A stretch of 64,000 nucleotides of DNA, from positions 25,414,166 through 25,478,165 of the forward strand of contig CAIIXF020000011.1 of the NCBI GenBank assembly GCA_903813345.2. The letters run 5' to 3'. The notes under the pieces are model-generated. The model saw only the letters and a program-made list of their open reading frames with translations. It was not told where the DNA came from and searched no databases. Each line of letters begins with the position of its first letter. Position 1 is the stretch's first letter. Below, one piece after another: positions 25,401-37,400 of the stretch. The stretch comes from Owenia fusiformis. Lineage: Eukaryota; Annelida; Polychaeta; Sabellida; Oweniidae. A program made the position numbers and the translations under genes.

Positions 25401-28400
25401 CAAGCTGCATTATATTGAAGTCTGTTTAACTTTATCAAAGATAATTCAGGAGCACTAGAATATAAGATATCACCATAGTCAATTCGACTCAAAATGAAGG
25501 CATTATAAATGGTTTCTAAGTGTTTAGATCTTAAAACATGAGTCAACCTTTTAAAAGGGTTTAGCAGAGCTTGAGACTGTTTTATTAATTCGTTAATATG
25601 CTCTTTAAAGGTTAGTTTTTGATCTAAAATGATACCCAGGTGCTTATGGGTATTTTGTTTATCTATTGCGTTAGTTCCCAAAAATAAAATTGGTTCATTT
25701 TGAATAACAGTTGTTGGTGAAGTGAAAGTCAAGTCAACCGATTTTGAGGCTTTAAAGTAAATGGACATATCACCCTTTAAATAAATCATATACTTTATTA
25801 CGAAATCTATAAATATTTTGCTTGTAAATTAACTACAATATATGCATATGACCTGGAAAATCAATATATTTTTGTGTAGAAACAATCTTAAATGGTGGTA
25901 AGTATATAAAAATGCCATTCTCAGACATGAATATGAAGTACATAATTTCAATGTTTATTCATAAAAATGCTCAACCTGCAGAATTTTGCATCTTACTAAT
26001 TTATATAGCATATTGAGATCATCCACAAGTGCAAAGAAAAAAATTACTATTACAAAGACCTTTTTGGGTATTATTTCCATTCTGATACTTTCAGGAACTT
26101 TCCGTTTCACATCTCAAGGCTGAGAAGAAATAAGATGTCATGATGTATTTTTTTTCATTTGGCAGCAATACTATATCCACCTCCTAGTAAGAGAAAGATG
26201 TAAGCATGTTAATCTATAAACCAAATAATCTTGACCATTACCTCCTTGTAAGAGAAAGATGTAAGCATGTTAATCTATAAACCAAATAATCTTGACCATT
26301 ACCTCCTTGTAAGAGAAAGATGTAAGCATGTTAATCTATAAACCAAATAATCTTGACCATTATTTGATACTGAACAAATATTTCACTCTAGTTTCGGTAT
26401 ATTGTACCTGTGCATCTTTCACAAGTGATAGAGGAATATTATCTTGTGAAAGTACCACAGAATAGAAATTTCTCATCTGTCTTCAGGAGAAAGCAAATTT
26501 CACCAATAGACTCACATTTAGGCATTATAAAGGTACACATTCATATCTAGCTGCAGATAACTCTTTTGATATATATCTTGATCTTTAAGGAACCTTCTTG
26601 TTCAACACCTGTTTCCATGACAATGGATGTAGATGTTCATGTAATCTCAATCCCATTAAATGTAATATTGTAATTCCAGTCTGATTAAACATTCTTTAAA
26701 CATGTTGTCTGTTATAATAGTCATAAGGGTTTAATACTTTGCTAGTAATAGTCCATTACTATTCTTTATAGCATCTTATTTTTATATGGATTGAAATGAC
26801 TCATATACTTGCAAACCCATGAATATTGCTTCATATTATGGTTTCATAAAGTTGCTGATTGATTTTAAAAATGATTCATTTGTTTACATTATTCTTTATT
26901 TGCAAATATATTCAGATAAACGAGAATCATTGCTTTGTCAAACTGCTAGTTACTGGAAGGGACAATGTAAAAACTGTTTGTTTTTTGTACCATTACCTCG
27001 GGTATTATGGACAGAAGGTATTTACACAGGTGTATTACATTGTTATCCCATCGAACGAAGGTTGGAAGGATATAGGGAACGCCTCCATCCGTCCATCTGT
27101 AAGTCCGTCCGTCCAGGCAATAACTCAAATACTGTTGGCCCGATTTTGTTCATATTTTGTATACGAGGGGTGATCCAAAAGTCTTGGACGTCCTGTCTAA
27201 TTTTGTTAGTTTTTGATAAAATTAATTTAAACTTTCCAATAATAAAGACCAACTAATTTTATGTAGTTTTCTCGATATTAATATAGTAACCCTGCCACCA
27301 GGAACGGTATTCGCACATGGCAACTTTCAGCCTTAAATGTTGCCGCTATTTGACTTGTTTTGTAAGTCTTGACCACTATCTTTCCTTAAATTTTGAATGT
27401 TAAACCATGTTAGTTTACTTCCTTTGTTACTAGGCAACCAATTTATTGTGTTTTAATCATAATGTCACATATGGCAATGGCCGTACATGTCAAGTTCTAA
27501 GAAAATGACATTAGACAATCAACCCTCATTCTGGTGCCATTTTTGCTCCAAGATGGCTGCTGAAATGCAGAACATGAAAGAAATCAAAGTGGAACAAAGA
27601 ATACTTCAATATATTTTCACTATTATTGACATTGAGCAGCTACCATATGCACGAGACAGTCCAGATATGGCTCCGTGTGATTTTCTTCCTTTTCTCCAAG
27701 TTGAAAGGAGGGTTGAAAGAAAATGTTTTTTACTTATTGGATGAGGTTTAGAGTGCCACTCCAGCAGCATTTGTATCACATAGGCAATGACCATTTCATA
27801 AATGTCTTTCATTCATTGGTAAAGCGGTATGAAAAATGTGTTCAAATTCATGGAAAATATGTTGAAAAGTAGGTCTTAATATGTGAAGATGATGATGGCA
27901 GATGACACTCAGACTGAAAATCGGAAAATCTCTCATATCATGACTGATGTTAGGTTGTGCACCTGCACCTCAAGTATTTGCCATATTATAACAGTTGTGA
28001 CGTGATTTGCTATATTTAAATACCGTTCTGGGTGGCAGGGACCCGGTATCAAAAAATATTTAGAAAAGCAGCTAAAAGATATTAGTTTCTGTTGAAACTT
28101 ATACACAAAGTTGTTAAGATGTTGATCTTTATTATCTGAAAGTTTCATCCCCTGGGGTGTCATAGCCTGTATAATGAAAACTGAAATAAATTATTTTGTA
28201 TTTGAATTGAATTGATGTAATTATATAAGAAAATAGCAAAGTTAGAGCGGGGCATCTAAGACTTTTGGATCACCCCTCGTACATATAGCTTATGGGGGTA
28301 AAAGTTCTACTTGAAAGGCGATTTTCAAAATGGTTGTTTATTTAAAAATGACGGCCATTTTAATGCTGATTTTACAGTTATTTAGGTGCATTATGTAAAA

Positions 28401-31400
28401 TTGTCATAGCAATATGTTTTTGATGTAAAAAGATCATATAGGACATAATAAAGCTAGAAATGTAGATATTAAAGAAGCACATGGCAGCCATCTTGAAAAA
28501 TGGCAGCCTTTACTCTTTATTTTACGATTTTTGCTATAACTCGAAAAGTAGTGGAGCGATTTTGTTCATATTTGGTATGTGAATACTATAAACAAGGCAC
28601 ACTGTCTAATGACACTTTTGGTAGAAGGCTGCCATTTTGAAAAATGGCCGCCATTTTAACGTATTTTACTATAACTGGAAAAGTAGTGGAGCAATTTTGT
28701 TCATATTTGGTATGTGAATACTATAAGCATGGCACACTGTCTAATGACACTTTTGGTAGAAAGTGGCCATTTTGAAAAATGGCTGCCATGTTTGCTATAT
28801 ACTTTGTAAAAATGCCAGCCATGGCTGTTCAATGGGATTTGCAATGCTTTGGCATTGCTGTAGCCTAGTTATCTTAGGGGTGACATCCTATGTTTTTGGA
28901 TAACCAAAATATTTCAGTGCTCCAGCACATGTTTTTGCTATTTCAGTTTGATCATGTTTTTGAAGATTTTCATGCCATTTATTCATTGAGTCACTTCCTT
29001 TTGTACATACTTTCTCACCATATTCATTTGTAATACAGTCTATTTGGTCCATCCATGTTGCCAAGGGCGACCAGTCATCCTTTCCTAGAAAGTTACTGAT
29101 TCTAGCGAGTGAAGTATTTCTATTGAGAAGTATATCTTCATATCGGACCTGAAACATTAAAAGTAATACATACAACCCAAAACTAGTGCTACATGACTTA
29201 TAGTCCTACTTATAACTATGTGTTAAATACAATATGGAATACTATGCACAGATCACAAGTCTTTTTCCATGTTTTGCATTACAGTGTTAAAGGACAACTG
29301 AAATAGCTTTTCTCAACTTGCAGCTACAACAATGTGGTTTTCTCCATTGTAAGCCCAACGTAAAGTTCTTGCGATAGCCAATTTTTTATAAAATAAATGT
29401 TAGATAACTGCTAACACTCATAGATAACGAAATAAAACTAACTGATCAAACAAATTGGCCCCCACGTGATTAGTAACGTCATATATAAAATATAGCTTTA
29501 GTTTATTGGTTCCTTAGTAATCACAACGTCACGCCAACCATAGGATTGTTGTGTAAACAAATAACAATACATTTTGGCATTATGATGTTATGATCTAATG
29601 GACCAAAACGGGCCACTTGGGGACCAGTGAGAGATCACGTGGGGGACAATAACGTCACAACCAATTCAAATATTGCTTATTAAGCAGCTATAACGATCAT
29701 TAGAGTGAAATAGTTTTCACACTACTGATGAGAAAACATGTCCAAATACATTTATCAAAAAATTATATTGATTCCTTTATGTTAAAAATACCATTTCATA
29801 TCTGCTTTAAGATTATTCTACCTTAGCAATGTACATTTAAACTATGAATTTTATATATTCTGGTATGTACATGTACTACAAAGACAAAATGCTACTTTAC
29901 CTGCAGTATCCTATTTTTGATATGCAATGGTTGAGATTTGACTGTCTCTGCATCATTCAGCATAATTTTACACAAAAGCCTAGATGAATCACTGATATTC
30001 ATCGTTCTAGTATAGGCATACCCTACAATTGTTCTCCTTCGTGAATCTTGTATACCCCTTGGGTCACGGATGTAATGAATAATCTTAATATCAGGGTCTC
30101 TCTTCAGTATCTTGATAGCTGTTGACATTCTTGATCTGATAAGTTTAATGACAACAGTACTGCTACTTTGGCATTGTTTTTGTAAAATCTCTCCACATTT
30201 TAATACTTTTTTTCTGAAGCCAATAGGGTCGTTAAAATTTCTAAATTTTGTTAATATTTCAGATCTCAAACCATCTGGATTTTTGTCCCGATCTTTTGTT
30301 AAAATATCAGGATTAATGCAGTAGTTTGGTAATTTGTCAAGATACACATTTCGACTGCATTCCTTGTGATGGTAGTCATTGGTTCTACCCAACCGCTTGC
30401 CTTCCATACAGTCCGTGAATTCAGTTTCTCTGCTAACAAAGGGTCCTTTGTTTGTATAAACATGTGGGTGCATTTTCTGGTAGTTACAGTTGAACAAGTG
30501 ATGGAGTTGGGTTATTGCATATGCTTCCTCATACTCTGGTATTGCCCTGTCAAAATATGCACATGAATGAAAATAGTAGAAATAAATCAGTGCTATGTGT
30601 TCGTGTGTAAATGCCAAATGTTTGGTTGTTGTACCAACTGTTTTGATTATCTTTGTTTCCAGTTGATCACCAGCGCCCGGGCCCCAGTGTTTGGGGATTT
30701 TTAGAAAAAACATGACAAGGAATGTTATATGCAAATTTTTTTCTTAAAAATACAAATACTTAATTGTTATATGCTTATTTACTGTACATGTATTTTTGCC
30801 TAATACCCTTTATTTGGATGATGGTATAATAAATATAAATGAAATTGAAAATAATTGAAAATGAACAAATTTTTTAGGTTTTTAGTTTAATCTGATACTT
30901 ACTTCAAGGATATTATACACAAGTGAAAATCTATGGAATTCCTAAATATTATGAAGCTGGAAGAAGTAAGCTTGAATTTTTTAAAGATTTTGAAACTAAA
31001 ATAATTTTACATTTAAGAAATTGAGAGTTCATGCTGGAGGAAGTACCTTATTGTTCCATTGCTATGTATGCGTATTGCCCACGGTGTGACCACTTCCCCC
31101 AGGTACATGTGCCCATATACACCAATTAGAGGCTCAAACAAGTACTGTGTGTTCGGGAAATGGTGGAGAAGTTCTCCAAAAAATGAGGTACCCCCTCGTT
31201 TATATCCCACAATCATTACTTTTGAATGCATCATGTTATTCTGTAATAAAAATTCCTTATTTTTACTTATCTGTAAATGTCTGTGTGGGTATGTATCTGA
31301 CCTGTATTTAGGGTTCATGGTAACTTAAATTCATATAGCAATGACAGGCCCGTAGCCAGAATTTTCCAAGAGGGGGTTCACTTTTCCAAAAAATTCTAGG

Positions 31401-34400
31401 GGGGGTTCACTTTGGCAAATTTGGCCAAAAATTACTCAAAAAATAGTCAGAATGGTGAAAAACTGCATGATTTTGAAAGAAATTCTGGCCAGGGGGGGGG
31501 TTCGCCCGAACCGATCCCCCCCTGGCTACGGGCCTGAATGATACACTGTTTTTAACATGTTTCATAGGATTACAGGGTTGAAGGGTTCTCACTTGGAAAT
31601 TAGACCTCAGATTTTTGTGGTATCACAAATACTCCTCTCTGTCAGCCTGTAGAATCTCTGGAGTCTAAAAGCCTAGTGAGAACCCTGGATTATGAGATTT
31701 TAAAGTTTTATGAGAGATACTGAGCTTATACTTGGAAAAGGAGATACCAATATACATGTAGGTGAAGATAAAACATTCAAAGGTCAAATTGTCAAGAACA
31801 ATATTGATAAAATGATGTTTTAAGTAAACAAAAGAATGCCAAGGTTACAAATAAAAATGATATGCTGGTTAGATTTGAGTGAAATATGAAAGGTAATGAA
31901 CAGATAGTGAAAAATAAATGATCGACATTTACAAATTCTTTTCTCGAGGCAAGCAATAAATTAAAACCTGCAGCATTTGACATAGAAGTTTAAACATACA
32001 TCCATAAATATTAACTTTGTATTCCATACCTACTGAGGTTCTAGGTACATAACAAGCAGGAATATATAGTGTATCCATGCTAAGGTCCCGCTCCTGAAAA
32101 GCGGACTCAATTTGTGTTTTACTCAATTTATAAAATACAAATTATATTTCAAACTTATGCTGCATATTTTAAATTTCAATATCAGTCCATTGATCTACTG
32201 CAATATATAAATGCAAAATCTCATATACTTAAATTACTAGGAAAATGTGTATCTTAGTATGTTTTTGAATTTTTGAACTCTATCAGAAATGATGTACCTA
32301 GAACCTCAGCAGATATTATATGGAATACATCTATTACAGTATGTATGGTTGGTTTTTTGATACAGGGTTTATAAATCGCAGTACATCGCCCTTATATACT
32401 GATTAATTTTCATGAAATTGGTTAATACATGTATATACATCTTTAGATAGAATATATGCGAGTGTTCCATTTTTGGCCCACCCTGTTATATAGAGCAAAC
32501 AATCTCCTGCAGGGGGGACATTTCATTTTTTTTTTTATATATATTTATTTATATGGTATAGAAAGTACAATATAGTGCTGCGGCTAGGCTTAAAGCATTA
32601 TTAGCCACATATAGAATACTTATATAAGGGGTAAACATAGAAATTAAACTTGTAAATTTTCACTCTTTAAAACAAGGCTCACTAATCTCCCAATGAACAG
32701 GGAGTAAGCATAACAGGGAAATATCACTAGCACTGTACTATGTGTGGCTATATGTATTATTTCATGTGATGCATTTTCAACCAATCAAAGTGTGAGAAAC
32801 ATGATTATAGCGAGATAATAATACAATGTATTTATCCTAAAGAAAATGTAGATCAACAAAGTATGTTCATTTACCTGGTTTGATATTTTTGTTTCCTCCA
32901 GTTTATCATTTCTATAATGTAAGGATTGGTCTGCCAACTTTAAATCCCTCTCTAATGTTAATGTTTTTGCTGTAGCATGAACTACTTTGTGTTCTGTAGC
33001 TGTTTCAAAGCCTACTTTAGAAGCAGTTTTTCCATATAAATGTTTTGTGAATGGTGGCCACAATACTATTTTTGCCCCTTGCAGATGATGCTTGGGTACC
33101 CTGATGCCACCTTTAAAGTCACCTTGATAAAACAAAAACAAAGCAAAATAAATACTGAATACGAGAATTTCCAAGTGATGACATTTTGAGTTGAAACAAA
33201 TATGAAATATAACAAAATTGTTGCATTTTCAAGGTTATAAGAAGAGCAATTTAATCAGTGCTTTTATATACAGAAATAAGGTTGTTTCAAAGTCCATAAT
33301 GGCGCAAGTATCATATTTCTAATTTTTTTTAATTTTATATTTTTGGATCAAAATAGGCATAGATCCCGGCCAGATTCTTTTGTAGTAGAATCAGTAGCTC
33401 AATAAATATTCCTCAAGATGAGACACCTCAGAAAATTTCAAATTTTAAAATGATGATTGTGGAGCCATTTCTGAAAAAGATGAGACAAATCATACCTCAT
33501 TCGAAGCATCTTGTTATTCTTTAACTTTTTTATCACCAATGACCGTTATTCAAGCAATACTGCGTTGATAAGAGGCCAAAACAGTGATATTTTATCGCCG
33601 GACTCTTGTCTGTCCAAATCTGAATGGTGCTCCCGTGGTTCCAGAAATGTGACGTCATCAGTACAATGATATTTGGACACATAAGAGTCCGGATCTAGTG
33701 AAAAATATTCGCCGTATTTAAAGTCAAATAACTGCATCCATAGGTCATTTACTCGAACCAAACAAGTAGAAATAGAAAGATGAAGATCTCAGGTAAAAAA
33801 TAAGTGCAAATTCTGTCACGGGGAAGCAGGTACCATTTTGTATAAGGAACGTTTTGAAAGGAGGTAACTTTTTTTTGGACTTTTCCAATTTAAGTGACGC
33901 ATCTTCTGTATTATTCTTTGAGCCTATGAGATCGTACTACAAAACGATCTGGCCAACATCTGTGAAAATAGGCACCAAATCCCCTTTAATTATATTTGTT
34001 GTGTAATATTTTTAATATATATAAATAACTTACCATTGTTGAGTGAAAGAATGACTATAAAAAATATAATTGTTATTCCACTTAAACAAATTAAAACTTT
34101 TTTCAAATTAAATCCATTTATCAACTTAACCTCCATGTTGAATGAGACTAATGTCCTGCGCTGAATTCTAAAACCAATTTGAAATTATCGAGTACAAATA
34201 CTGCCAGTATTTTTGATTTATTTTTGCTAGAGCCAACATATGAATCTAAATCAATAAATATGACATGTGTAATCAATGTATACAGCATGCAGAGATGTTC
34301 AGGCTAAATGATACTATGAGGTTATATAATGGTTGATTCCGTATATCGTGTTTATACTCAAATGAGTATATGATATATTCATGAGTGACTGGAGGGAACG

Positions 34401-37400
34401 AGTGAATATATAATACAGGGTGTTCCAAAAGTAACAGGACTGTTGCTGGCATTTTGTTAAATATGCACCAATCGTCTTCAAAATTTTACACAATGTACTT
34501 TCATGTAAGACTAAGACTGCAAAGTTTCGACAAAATATATGAAACTCGGGTAGAGTTATGGTTGCTATAGTGACATGACATCACAATACCCGGGACAACA
34601 TTCCACGCAAAAAGTTACAGAGACATTAAACATTTTGTACATCCCATATCATTTTGTACATGCCATATCAAAGTTGAAATACAACAACTGGTGGGAATTA
34701 CATTTGTTTTACATTATTTGATATTCCTATGTATCCTCTACTTTGAAAAATAGGCTCCTCTTTGGTCAGTACAAGAGTAGTACTCATTATCCATGACCCA
34801 AACACGTGAGTGAACCCATTTGAGGACATGTCTTGGGGGTCGATTGGACAATTTGGAGATGGTCATTCTCATCTTTAAGGTCTTACAGCACTGATTAACA
34901 TTCCGTTCTCAATATAAGTAAAAATTAGATATTGCATGATCTGAAGAGTATGGTGCATGGTTTTAGACCTCAAGACCTAGCTCCTATTTGGTTGCATGGT
35001 TTTTAATGATGACCTGCGAGCAGGCGTGCTATCAAGATGGATGACTGGCTTCAAAATGGGTGACACTAAAATGACACTAAAATAGGCATTTTAGTGTCAA
35101 TTTTACTGTTTTTTAGGTACAATGTATATAAAACTGAAACAGTGATATGTTTTGAATGAAAAAAATTATATATGATGATAAAGTTGAAAATTTGAATTTT
35201 TTTAAAAATGGTGGCTATCCTGAAAAATGGAGACTTAAACATGCTTTTTTACGATTTTTACTGTTAATGAAAAAGTAGTGGAGCTATTTTGTTCATATTT
35301 GATATGTGAATATTCCTTAGCATGGCACATTGTCTTATGATACTGTGCCTAGAAGGCAGCCATTTTCCGATTTTGCTATAGCTGAAAAAGTAGTAAAGGG
35401 ATTTTGTAACACTGGTAAACATGGCTGTTGGATGGGGTCTGCTATACCTAGGTGTTGCTGTTATCTTCAGTGAATTATCTTGTGTACATAATTAGCATCA
35501 AAGACTTTTGGACTAAAAGAAATTATGTTCAAACTTACTTGTGTAACAACTAAGTTTGAAAATTACTTAAAGTATTATGGATGCCGAAACGTTTATTGCG
35601 TAGCCTTTTAATTAGGGTGGTTGGAGTTCGTGAGTAGGCTATTCACAATTGGAGTATTTCTTTTGAACATGTGAATTGAATGTAAGGTCTTTCTCGGTTT
35701 ATACATAATCGAGGTATGACAAAGTTACACAGGCAAATGTATATTAAGTTACAATATCTCATACAATATCTCATAGTATTAATCAACATTTTCAAAATTT
35801 CAAAATATTGCATTTTTAAGAATAGGTGAATCGTTTAACAAAGTCCTCGTGTTTTACTCTTCACAGGGCCGTCAAGTACCTTCTCCCTCCTTAAAAGGGG
35901 GTTATGGTTGGGTCACAAGAAGTTGAGCAATTTTTAATTTCACCTCTTTTATTTCATGTAAAGAATAACAATTGTTTTATTAATATTGATTGTTACGAGC
36001 TTACAGTAAGTTCAGGAATGATAAGAGCATGCCAAACATGTCAGAAAAAATGTGAGGCTACTTGTTTATACAGTAAACAGGTAAAACACATTTAGGTATT
36101 ATTTTAGAACTGATGTGAAAAAGTACACTTACGCTGTCCATCAGCTTAGTAGCAAAGTATTATGCATGAAAAAAACTCTGCAGATTCATTCTACAAACAA
36201 CTCCCCCTCCTTTACAGATTATGATAAAAGTATAACGCTGTTGGTAAGTCTGGCTTCCATGCCTTAAATAGTGCTAAGCAAAAATTACAGAATTTTATAT
36301 TGATATTGTATGATGCTCTCGGTCAACTTTTTAAAAAAGAATTATTTCAGGTTGGCAGGTGGCGGGCAGCGGTTGGCGTCTGTAACATTCTTAAAACTTC
36401 CAATAACTTAACAAATACTGTTTAGACTGACTTCAATTTTTTTCCAAATATCTACAATTTTTCAGAAGTTTAAATCTGCCTTTAAACTTAAGATTTGACC
36501 TTCAATGACCTTTTTAAGGTCAACATAAGGTTAAAAAAGGTCAAAAAGGTCTTTTTTCAAATGAAGCATTTTTTCAAAATCATCTACAAGTTAACAGAAG
36601 TTCAAATTTCAAAAAGATTTAAGATTTGACCTTCAATGACCTTCTCAAGGTCAAAGAAAGGGCAAAAAGGTCTTTTTTCAACTTGCTTCAAATTGACCAA
36701 TTTTTTTCAAAATCATCTACAAGTTATCAAAAGTTCAAATCTGACTATTAAGATTGATCATAATAACTTTGTAGTTACTCAGTCAAAATGATGACTCACT
36801 TTGAACTCACTTTTGTTGTTGCCTCTAACATTTACAGGTTTTAAGCTAAATGTATTTTACAAATTAGACTTTAGTGTTGGAAGAGGAGATAAATAGGATC
36901 CTTTAAACGGTATTACTTTTGATAACTGATATTCCTTGATAATTTAAGCATTATTGACTTTATAACATTTTATCCATCTATTTCGATATCTTAGGTCTGT
37001 AAAAATGTGATAAAATATAAAAAAATTTATATAATAAAATATATACAAATTGTATATATTAATATATATGTAAATGTATGTATACATTGCATGGCAATAG
37101 CATTGTTGGAGTAACAGTTAACAGTCTGATCACCCTGTGTGTATGTGTTTTAAATGGCTAATAGTCTGATCACCCTGTATGTATGTGTTTTAAATGGCTA
37201 ATAGTCTGATCACCCTGTATGTATGTGTTTTAGATGGCTAATAGTCTGATCACCCTGTATGTATGTGTTTTAAATGGCTAATAGTCTGATCACCCTGTAT
37301 GTATGTGTTTTAGATGGCTAAAAGTCTGATCACTCTGTATGTATGTGATTTAGATGGCTAATAACCTGATCACCCTGTATGTATGTGTTTTAGATAGCTA

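Noticed and set aside
26819-27256. 145-codon plus-strand frame running into the mariner
   Set aside because: It crosses the transposon's left inverted end, so it is not an old gene.
32033-32099. Candidate extra exon in sulfotransferase A ([20 protein letters not shown])
   Set aside because: It begins in phase 0 but ends in phase 1, which would break the frame of the next exon; without it the gene joins cleanly.
35993-36080. [12 protein letters not shown] segment between DEAF1 exons 5 and 6 as a MYND remnant
   Set aside because: Three Cys align with the start of a MYND finger, but the fourth is Ser, the second half is missing and it lies before, not after, the coiled-coil exons.
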